Assembly: GCA_903909415.1 (NCBI GenBank)
Contig: CAIVVS010000171.1
Span: forward strand, 1 to 24,122
DNA from: an uncultured Pseudomonadota bacterium
Lineage (GTDB): Bacteria > Pseudomonadota > Gammaproteobacteria > Burkholderiales > SG8-39
Length of the DNA stretch: 24,122 nt
Reading direction: 5' to 3'
Part shown: positions 14,616 through 21,019 of the stretch, piece after piece
Numbering within the stretch: the first letter of the stretch is position 1
How the letters are laid out: every line of letters starts with the position of its first letter
Position numbers and translations under genes: made by a program
The notes under the pieces: generated by a model
Told to the model about the DNA's origin: nothing
What the model saw: the letters and a program-made list of their open reading frames with translations, nothing else
Database searches by the model: none

Positions 14616-15632
14616 TCAGTCGGGCTTCAGGCCGGCGGCCCTGACCACCGGCGTCCAGCGCCGGATCTCCGCGTTGAAGAAGGCGTTGAAGGCCGCGACG
14701 TCCATGTCCACCGGCTCGATGCCCTCGGGCCGTATCTTCTCGCGAAGGTCGGGCGCGCGCAGCGCCGCGCGGACCTCGGTGTTCAGCCGCGCGGTGACTT
14801 CGGCGGGCAGGCCCGCCGGGCCCGACAGCGAGAACCATACCGTGGCCACCAGGTCCGGGTAACCGGACTCGCGGAAGGTGGGGACGTCCGGATAGTCGGC
14901 CAGGCGCTGCGCCGAGCTGATCGCCAGGGCGCGCGCCTTGCCGGCGCGGATCTGGCCGCTGGCCGTGGACAGCGTGGTGGACAGCGAGGGCAGGTGGCCG
15001 GCGATCAGGTCGGCGACCGCGCCGCTGGCGCCCTTGTAGGGCACGTGCTGGATCTGGATGCCGGCCAGCTGCTTGAACAGTTCCGCCACCAGGTGTCCCT
15101 GGGTGCCGTTGCCCGGGCTGCCGAAGGAATACCTGCCCGGCGCGGCCTTGGCCAGGTCGACGAATTCCTTCAGGTCGCGCGCGGCGATTCCGGGCGTGAT
15201 CGCGAACACTGCGGGCGGCCCGCCGAAGTTGGCGATGTGGGTGAAGTCCCGCACCGGGTCGTAGGGCACCTTGGCGGTCACCGGGGCGAGCACGTGCGAG
15301 GCCACTCCCGAGACCACCAGCGTGTAGCCGTCCGGCGCGGCGCGCGCCACCGATTCGGAGCCGATCACCCCACCGGCGCCGGCCCGGTTCTCGACGACGA
15401 ACTGCTGCTTGAGCGTCTCGGAGAGCTTCTGCGATACCAGCCGCCCCATCGTGTCGGCGGTGCCGCCGGGCGCGAAGGGCGCGATGACCTTGACCGGCTT
15501 GGCCGGCCAGGCCTGGGCGAGTGCCGTGACCGGGGTGGCGAGGGCCACCGCGGCCAGTGTGGTGACGGCCAGCGCCGCAGCCGATGCGGCGGGCGGCCTG
15601 GGGGCGCGGTTGCGCGATGCGTGCCTGTCCAT
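14616..15632 (-). CDS. Bug-family solute receptor (tandem copy 1)
   Basis: A 338-residue periplasmic binding protein with a Sec signal (hydrophobic stretch, then ALAQAWPAKP). Bug motifs: KVIAPFAPGGTADTMGRLVSQ, VVENRAGAGGVIGSE, GTQGHLVAELFKQ, HVPYKGASGAVADLIAGHLPSL and YPDVPTFRESG. An in-frame ATG at 15641 lies only 1 bp after AGGAGG; the ATG at 15632, 10 bp after it, is preferred. It shares the RDFTHIANFGGPPAV block with the next Bug gene, so the two look like paralogues from a duplication. It stands 50 bp upstream of the Rieske gene and likely supplies its substrate. No TctAB partner is present. Confidence 0.92.
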   Translation of the reverse strand: MDRHASRNRAPRPPAASAAALAVTTLAAVALATPVTALAQAWPAKPVKVIAPFAPGGTADTMGRLVSQKLSETLKQQFVVENRAGAGGVIGSESVARAAPDGYTLVVSGVASHVLAPVTAKVPYDPVRDFTHIANFGGPPAVFAITPGIAARDLKEFVDLAKAAPGRYSFGSPGNGTQGHLVAELFKQLAGIQIQHVPYKGASGAVADLIAGHLPSLSTTLSTASGQIRAGKARALAISSAQRLADYPDVPTFRESGYPDLVATVWFSLSGPAGLPAEVTARLNTEVRAALRAPDLREKIRPEGIEPVDMDVAAFNAFFNAEIRRWTPVVRAAGLKPD

Positions 15633-15728
15633 GCGTGTCATTCCTCCTGGGTGGCGGGCCGCCCGTCTGCGCGGCGCTGGCCCTGTCTGCTGCTCCCTGC
15701 GGGCCGCGCGTGCGGCCCCGTGCGATTC

Positions 15729-16760
15729 TCAGTCGTTGCGCACGCCCGCCGCCCTGGCGATCGGCTGCCAGCGCGCGTTCTCCTTGCGGAAGAACTCGGT
15801 GGTCGCGGCGAGGTCCAGGTCCATGATCTCGAAGCCTTCCGGGCGCAGCGCTTCGCGCACCGGTTCGGAGGCCATGGCCTTGCGGATCTCGCGGTTGAGC
15901 GCGCTTGCGATGGGGACGGGCAGCTTCGCCGGCCCGGAGATGCCGAACCAGGTGATGCCGGTGAGGTCGGGCAGGCCGATTTCGGCGAACGTCGGCACGT
16001 CCGGCAGGTCGGGCGCGCGGCGCGTGCCCGAATGCGCCAGCGCGCGCGCCTTGCCGGCCTTGATCTGCGTGATCACCGAGGAAATGGTGATCAGCGCGCT
16101 CGGCAGGTGCCCGCCGACCACGTCGGTGATCACGCCGCCCGCGCCCTTGTAGGGGACGTGGACCAGGTTCACCCCCGTCTTCTGGTTGAAGACCTGCCCG
16201 AGCAGGTGGGCGTGCGAGCCGGCGCCCGGCGAACCGTAGGTTACGCCGCCGGGGCGCGCCTTGGCTTCGGCGATGAATTCCTTCACGTCCCTGGCCTGCA
16301 TCGCCGGTCCGAGGATGATGGCCGTGGGCGGGCCGCCCAGCACCGCGAGGTGGGTGAAGTCACGCAGGCCGTCGTAGGCGGTCTTCTGCGCCACCGGCGT
16401 GATGATCTGCGAGGCGAGCGACGACAGCAGCAGCGTGTAGCCGTCCGGCGCGGACTTCGCCACCAGGTCCGAGCCGATCGCGCCGCCGGCGCCGGGGCGC
16501 GACTCGATCACGAAGGGCTGGCCGAAGGATTCCTGCAGGCGCTGCGCCACCAGGCGCGACAGGCGCTCGGTGCTGCCGCCCGGGGCGAAGGGCGCGATGA
16601 TGCGCGCCGGCTTGCTCGGCCAGCCGCCGAGGTCGGCGTTCTGCTGCGCGCCTGCCGCCTGCGACCAGGCCTGCAGCGGCGCGAACAGGCCGGCGAGCAG
16701 GCCGGCGAAGGCGGCCAGGGCGCGCGGGTGCGCGAGCATGCGGCGGTTTGCGACTGGCAT
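15729..16760 (-). CDS. Bug-family solute receptor (tandem copy 2)
   Basis: A 343-residue periplasmic receptor with a Sec signal (about 1-35, cleavage near AWSQA) and Bug blocks ARIIAPFAPGGSTERLSRLVAQ, VIESRPGAGGAIGSDL, GSHAHLLGQVFNQ, VHVPYKGAGGVITDVVGGHLPSA and LPDVPTFAEIG. RDFTHLAVLGGPPTA parallels its neighbour. It is the first gene of the minus-strand catabolic run, 96 bp before copy 1. A candidate promoter (TAGAAT on the minus strand, 16802-16797) lies 37 bp upstream. The ligand is unknown; the downstream oxygenase suggests an aromatic carboxylate. Confidence 0.92.
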   Translation of the reverse strand: MPVANRRMLAHPRALAAFAGLLAGLFAPLQAWSQAAGAQQNADLGGWPSKPARIIAPFAPGGSTERLSRLVAQRLQESFGQPFVIESRPGAGGAIGSDLVAKSAPDGYTLLLSSLASQIITPVAQKTAYDGLRDFTHLAVLGGPPTAIILGPAMQARDVKEFIAEAKARPGGVTYGSPGAGSHAHLLGQVFNQKTGVNLVHVPYKGAGGVITDVVGGHLPSALITISSVITQIKAGKARALAHSGTRRAPDLPDVPTFAEIGLPDLTGITWFGISGPAKLPVPIASALNREIRKAMASEPVREALRPEGFEIMDLDLAATTEFFRKENARWQPIARAAGVRND

Positions 16761-16796
16761 CGGTGGGAGTTCCCGTGCGGTGGATGGAGGAGCCGC

Positions 16797-16802
16797 ATTC
16801 TA
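16797..16802 (-). promoter_or_regulatory. Candidate -10 for the minus-strand Bug/Rieske unit
   Basis: TAGAAT on the minus strand, 37 bp before the ATG at 16760. The only -35-like hexamer at acceptable distance (TTATAG, 18-bp spacing) overlaps the -10 of the opposite promoter. Confidence 0.4.
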
Positions 16803-16821
16803 GCAAGGCGCAACCCCTGCC

Positions 16822-16827
16822 TATAAT
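16822..16827 (+). promoter_or_regulatory. Consensus -10 (TATAAT) for the zinc-ribbon gene
   Basis: A perfect TATAAT in very GC-rich sequence, 69 bp before the ATG at 16897. The -35 would overlap the opposite TAGAAT element and is weak (TTCTAG, 18-bp spacing). Confidence 0.5.
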
Positions 16828-16896
16828 CCGGGCGAGCCAACCGTCCCGGGCAAGCCAGCTGCCCCGGCCGGGGCAAACCACCAAGGTCGCGCCGCG

Positions 16897-17703
16897 ATGT
16901 ACCAGACCTGCCCGAAATGCGCCTACCAGCGACAGCCGGCCGATACGGCGCCGCAGGGCGAGTGCCCGGCCTGCGGGCTGATCTTCCGCAAGTACGTGCA
17001 GCAGCGCGTCGCGCAGGGTCAGGCGCGGGGCGCAGGGGACGCGCCCGACGGCATCGCCGTCGGGCCGGCCGCCGTGGCGGGCAGGAGCGCGGCGGGCGCC
17101 GCGGACGCGCCGCCTTGGCGCGAGCGGCTGGCGGGCTGGTTCCTGCACGTGGACGACGCGGTCCCGGCGTGGCGCGTGTATGCCAACGCCGGCCTGTTCG
17201 CGCTCAGCATCTGGCTGGGACTGCGCTGGTTCATGCTGGACCTGGCCTCCGCCGAGATGATGTCCACGGTGGCGCACCTGGTGATGGTGCCCTTCCACGA
17301 GGTCGGCCACCTGGTGTTCATGCCCTTCGGCGAACTGCTCACCCTGCTGGGAGGCAGCCTCGCGCAGCTGATGATCCCCGCGGCCTTCCTGGCGTACTTC
17401 AGCATCTGGCAGCGCGACAACTACACCGGTTCGCTGATGCTGTGGTGGGCGGGCACGCAGTGCCTGTCCATCGCCCCCTACATGTACGACGCGAAGACGC
17501 CCACGCTGGTGCTGCTGACCGCGCGCACCGGCGACGACGGCGCGCACGACTTCGTCGATGCGCTGGGCATCCTGGGCCTGCTGGACCGCGCGCACGAGGT
17601 GGCCTGGGTGACGCACAAGCTCGGCCTGCTGGTGATGCTCGCGGCCTGGGCATGGGGCGGGTACATACTGTGGCGACAATACGAGAACAAGGAGAAGTCC
17701 TGA
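16897..17703 (+). CDS. Zinc-ribbon membrane protein with HExxH (M50-like) motif
   Basis: A 268-residue protein. Residues 5-26 are a four-Cys zinc ribbon (C5PKC8 and C23PAC26). A low-complexity Gly/Ala linker follows (about 40-72), then several hydrophobic segments: about 97-117, 122-170 (probably two), 178-195 and 240-260. PFHEVGHLVFMPFGE (132-146) contains H134-E135-x-x-H138, the zinc signature of intramembrane metallopeptidases of the M50 type, sitting in a hydrophobic segment. A third ligand is not obvious; D213, D214 and H217 (TGDDGAHDF) are candidates. The function is unknown: a membrane protease is possible, but the motif could also be structural. The ATG of the next gene overlaps its stop codon (ATGA). 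Confidence 0.75.
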   Translation: MYQTCPKCAYQRQPADTAPQGECPACGLIFRKYVQQRVAQGQARGAGDAPDGIAVGPAAVAGRSAAGAADAPPWRERLAGWFLHVDDAVPAWRVYANAGLFALSIWLGLRWFMLDLASAEMMSTVAHLVMVPFHEVGHLVFMPFGELLTLLGGSLAQLMIPAAFLAYFSIWQRDNYTGSLMLWWAGTQCLSIAPYMYDAKTPTLVLLTARTGDDGAHDFVDALGILGLLDRAHEVAWVTHKLGLLVMLAAWAWGGYILWRQYENKEKS

Positions 17704-18074
17704 TGAGCGTCGCCACCTTGTGCGTGCTGGCCGCCGGCGTGCTGCCGATCCTGTCGGTCGCGCCGGCCAAGGTGAACCCGGGCTTCGACAACAACGCCCC
17801 GCGCGAGTGGCTCGCCCGGCTCACCGGCTGGCGCCAGCGCGCGGTCTGGGCGCAGATGAACGGCTGGGAGGCCTTCCCCTTCTTCGCCATCGGCGTGGTG
17901 CTCGCGCAGCTGGCGCAGGCGCCGCAGGGCAGGGTGGACGCGCTGGCGCTGGGCTTCATCGCCGCGCGCCTGGCCTACGTCGCCCTCTACTACGCCGACC
18001 GCGCGACGCTGCGCTCCATCGCCTGGGGCGCGGGCTTCTGCTGCAGCGTGGCGCTGTACGTGCTCGCGGCCTGA
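17703..18074 (+). CDS. MAPEG-like membrane protein
   Basis: A 123-residue protein with about four hydrophobic segments and the MAPEG signature RAVWAQMNGWEAFPFFAIGVVLA (about 46-68; Asn, Glu and Pro placed as in the family's N-x3-E-x2-P core). MAPEG proteins include glutathione-dependent microsomal enzymes, but bacterial short members are mostly uncharacterised. The start codon overlaps the previous stop (ATGA), so it is translationally coupled to the zinc-ribbon/HExxH protein and may work with it in the inner membrane. The start is fixed by this overlap and by the preceding AAGGAGAAG. Confidence 0.82.
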   Translation: MSVATLCVLAAGVLPILSVAPAKVNPGFDNNAPREWLARLTGWRQRAVWAQMNGWEAFPFFAIGVVLAQLAQAPQGRVDALALGFIAARLAYVALYYADRATLRSIAWGAGFCCSVALYVLAA

Positions 18075-18077
18075 GTT

Positions 18078-18122
18078 CGCGGCCTGAGCGGCGGGACTTC
18101 CCGGCGCGCGGCTCAGGCCGCG
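18078..18122. terminator. Bidirectional terminator-like hairpin
   Basis: CGCGGCCTGAGC (18078-18089) and GCTCAGGCCGCG (18111-18122) form a perfect 12-bp stem between the MAPEG-like gene and the convergent glnE 3' end. The loop holds a smaller CGGGA/TCCCG hairpin. A 12-bp direct repeat TCGCGGCCTGAG (18064-18075, 18077-18088) duplicates the left arm across the MAPEG stop codon. Confidence 0.6.
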
Positions 18123-20878
18123 CCGAACACCGTCTTCCACAGCGCGCGCGTGGCCGCCACGTGCGCGGCCACCTCGCGCTCCGGCACGCGCGCGAACTTC
18201 GCGTCGTTCAGCCGCAGCGCGTGCTGGCGGCGGCGCAACTCGCGGTAGGCCTGCTGCACCGGCGCGGCCTGCCCAGCCGGGACCAGGCCCAGGTCGGCGC
18301 AGTAGCCCAGCAGTGCGATGTTGCCGTCGTTCTGCACCAGTTTCGGGTGCGCGTGCGCGTGCGCCAGCACCAGGTACTGCACCATGAACTCGATGTCGAC
18401 CATGCCGCCGCGGTCGTGCTTGAGGTCGAACTCCTTCGACGGGTTGGGGTGGCCCTCGTGCATGGTCTTGCGCATGGCCAGCACCTCGGCGCGCAGCGCG
18501 GGGACGTCGCGCGGCTCGCGCAGCACGCGCCGGCGCTCCTCCTCGAAGGCCGCGCCCACCGCGGCGTCGCCCGCGCAGAAGCGCGCGCGCGTCAGCGCCT
18601 GCTTTTCCCAGACCCAGGCCGATTCGCGCTGGTACTTGCGGAACGCTTCCATCGACGACACCAGCAGGCCGGCGGCGCCGTCCGGGCGCAGCCGCAGGTC
18701 GGTGTCGAACAGGATGCCGGCGCTAGTGCGGCTGGTGAGCCAGTTGTTCAGCCGCTGCGCGAGGCGCGCGTACAGCTCCGCCGCCGCGTCGTCGTCATCG
18801 TCGTAGAGGAAGATGATGTCCAGGTCCGAGGCGTAGCCCAGTTCCTTGCCGCCCAGCTTGCCGTAGCCGATGACCGCGAAGCGCGGCTGCTCCCGGTGGC
18901 GGCCGTTCAGCAGCGTCCAGCAACGCTCCAGCGTCACCTGCAGCATCACGTCGGCCAGGTCCGACAGCCGGTCGGCCAGCGCCTCGACGCTGACCCGGCC
19001 TTCCAGGTCCTGCGCGAGCAGGTGGAACATCTGCGCGTGGTGCGCGTCGCGCAGCGCATCCAGGATGCGCTCGACGTCCGCGCCGTGGGCCATCAGGTCG
19101 CGGCGCAGGTCCTGGCCGAAGGCGTGCCAGTCGGGCTCGGCCGCGAGCGCGCGCGAGTCCAGCAGCACGTCGAGCAGGATCGGATGCTGGTTCAGGTAGC
19201 CGGCCGCCCAGGGCGAGGCCGACAGGAGGCGCGCCAGGCGCGCGAGCAGGCCCGGGTGTTCGTCCAGCAGCGCGAGGTAGGCCGCGCGCCGCGAGATGGT
19301 CTCGAGCAGGTCCAGGCAGCGGGTGAAGGCCGCGTCATCGGTGCCGGCGGCCTCGACCAGCCGGGGCACCAGCGCGTCGAAGCGCAGCCGGCTGGCGTCG
19401 GGCAGGTCGCGGTAGCGGTTGCTGGCGCGTATCAGGCCCATGCGGCGCGCGGCTTCCGCCGGCTGTGCATAGCCGAGCTTGCGCAGGCCGGCTTCGGCCG
19501 CGTCCGGGTCGGCCCACAGGCCCGCGAGCGCGTGGTCGCGGCGCTTGGGCGCCGCGTCGGCGGCGAACACGCCCTCGAAGTGGCGCGACACGCGCTCGCG
19601 GTGCGCGTCGAGCCCGGCCATGAAGGCGCGCCAGTTCGCGAAGCCCATGGACTGCGCGACCAGCGCCTGGTCACCCGCATCGGTGGGCAGCTCGTGGGTC
19701 TGCGCGTCGTCCAGGTACTGGAGCCTGTGCTCCACGCGCCGCAGGAACACGTAGGCGTCGGACAGCTCGCGCACCGCGTCGGCAGGCAGCAGGCCCTTCT
19801 TCGCCAGCAGCGCCAGCACCTGCAGCGTGGGGCGCGCCTGCAGCGCGGGGTCGCGCCCGCCGCGTATCAGCTGGAAGGCCTGCGCGACGAACTCGACCTC
19901 GCGTATGCCGCCGGGCCCGAGCTTCACGTGGCCGGCCAGTTCGCGCCGCGCCACCTCGGCGCGGATCTGCTCGTGCAGCTCGCGCATCGCGCCGAAGGCG
20001 CCGAAGTCCAGGTACTTGCGGAACACGAAGGGCCGCACGATGTCCTGCAGCGCGGGGATGGCGCGCTCGCCGGTGGCGCCGCCCGCGATCGCCCGGCCCT
20101 TGATCCACGCATAGCGCTCCCATTCGCGGCCCTGCGCGACCAGGTAATGCTCCAGCGCATCGAAGCTGGTGGCCAGCGGCCCCGGGTCGCCCCAGGGGCG
20201 CAGGCGCATGTCCACGCGGAACACGCTGCCGGCGGCGGTGTGCTCGGCCAGCAGCGCGATCAGGCGCTTGCCCATGCGGGTGAAGAACTCGTGGTTGGAC
20301 AGAGCGCGCGGGCCGCGGATGTCGCCTTCCTCGGGGTAGACGAAGATCAGGTCGATGTCCGAGGACACGTTCAGCTCGCCGCCGCCCAGCTTGCCCATGC
20401 CGACCACCAGCAGGCGCTGCGGCTCGCCCGCCTCCGAATGCGGTTCCCCCCATTCGGCGTGCAGGGTGCGCTCCAGGCACGCGAGGCCGTGGCGGATCGC
20501 GACGTCGGCCAGCGAACTCATCGCGGTGCATACCTCGGCGAGCGAGGCGCGTCCGTCGAGGTCGCGCGCCATGGTGCCCAGCATCACGCGCGTGCGCAGC
20601 TCGCGCAACCGCTCGCCCAGGCGCGCCTCGTCCAGCGGTTCACCCGCAGCGCCCGCGCCGAGGAACGCCTCCATGCGCGCGGCATCCCATGGGGCGGGTG
20701 CCCCGAGTTCGTCGGCGAGCTCCGGGCGCGCCTGCACCCAGCCCGCGGCGGCGCGCGACCACGCGAGCAGCGGATGGGTCGCGCCCGCGCCGGGACTGGC
20801 GCGCTTCGGGGCGCGGGCCCCGGTGCGTGCCGCGGTTCGCGACCGGGTGCGCGGCGCAGCGGGTTTGGCGGTGCTCAT
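18113..20878 (-). CDS. glnE: Bifunctional glutamine synthetase adenylyltransferase/deadenylyltransferase
   Basis: A 921-residue cytoplasmic enzyme that removes or adds AMP on GlnA in response to PII and glutamine. Both nucleotidyltransferase domains are present: the N-terminal adenylyl-removing site GMGKLGGGELNVSSDIDLIF (160-179, Asp174 and Asp176) and the C-terminal adenylyl-transferring site GYGKLGGKELGYASDLDIIF (about 670-690). The second is followed by an acidic DDDDD run and DTDLRLRPDG. GRDPALQ, KLGPGGIREVEFVAQ (deadenylylation domain) and HDRGGMVDIEFMVQYLV also match GlnE. The length is near normal. The first ~33 residues are a Lys/Arg/Ala-rich extension before THPLLAWSRAAAGW, so a later start cannot be excluded, although no better ribosome site is seen. 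It is divergent from the yhdP-type gene, a pairing common in Burkholderiales. Confidence 0.97.
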   Translation of the reverse strand: MSTAKPAAPRTRSRTAARTGARAPKRASPGAGATHPLLAWSRAAAGWVQARPELADELGAPAPWDAARMEAFLGAGAAGEPLDEARLGERLRELRTRVMLGTMARDLDGRASLAEVCTAMSSLADVAIRHGLACLERTLHAEWGEPHSEAGEPQRLLVVGMGKLGGGELNVSSDIDLIFVYPEEGDIRGPRALSNHEFFTRMGKRLIALLAEHTAAGSVFRVDMRLRPWGDPGPLATSFDALEHYLVAQGREWERYAWIKGRAIAGGATGERAIPALQDIVRPFVFRKYLDFGAFGAMRELHEQIRAEVARRELAGHVKLGPGGIREVEFVAQAFQLIRGGRDPALQARPTLQVLALLAKKGLLPADAVRELSDAYVFLRRVEHRLQYLDDAQTHELPTDAGDQALVAQSMGFANWRAFMAGLDAHRERVSRHFEGVFAADAAPKRRDHALAGLWADPDAAEAGLRKLGYAQPAEAARRMGLIRASNRYRDLPDASRLRFDALVPRLVEAAGTDDAAFTRCLDLLETISRRAAYLALLDEHPGLLARLARLLSASPWAAGYLNQHPILLDVLLDSRALAAEPDWHAFGQDLRRDLMAHGADVERILDALRDAHHAQMFHLLAQDLEGRVSVEALADRLSDLADVMLQVTLERCWTLLNGRHREQPRFAVIGYGKLGGKELGYASDLDIIFLYDDDDDAAAELYARLAQRLNNWLTSRTSAGILFDTDLRLRPDGAAGLLVSSMEAFRKYQRESAWVWEKQALTRARFCAGDAAVGAAFEEERRRVLREPRDVPALRAEVLAMRKTMHEGHPNPSKEFDLKHDRGGMVDIEFMVQYLVLAHAHAHPKLVQNDGNIALLGYCADLGLVPAGQAAPVQQAYRELRRRQHALRLNDAKFARVPEREVAAHVAATRALWKTVFGAA

Positions 20879-20961
20879 GGGACGGGGCGCGGACCCTGTT
20901 GATGGCTGTGCATGGCGTGCTTGCGGGCGGGCTGCCGCAAGGGCGGGTGTCTGAATGACGG

Positions 20962-20992
20962 TACAATCTTTTCAGACCAAAACCGGATTCTA
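20962..20992. promoter_or_regulatory. Opposed -10 candidates between glnE and yhdP
   Basis: Plus-strand TACAAT (20962-20967) could serve yhdP, and minus-strand TAGAAT (20992-20987) could serve glnE. This is the only AT-rich patch in the 141-bp gap. No good -35 elements are seen, so both are suggestions. Confidence 0.35.
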
Positions 20993-21019
20993 CCGGCCCC
21001 GCGCAGCGGCCCGACTGCC

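Noticed and set aside
13324..14862. 512-codon plus-strand frame opposite the Rieske gene
   Set aside because: The opposite strand carries intact Rieske and iron-site motifs; this frame is its shadow.
17720..20902. 1060-codon plus-strand open frame over glnE
   Set aside because: GC-rich antisense of glnE; the minus frame holds both nucleotidyltransferase motifs.
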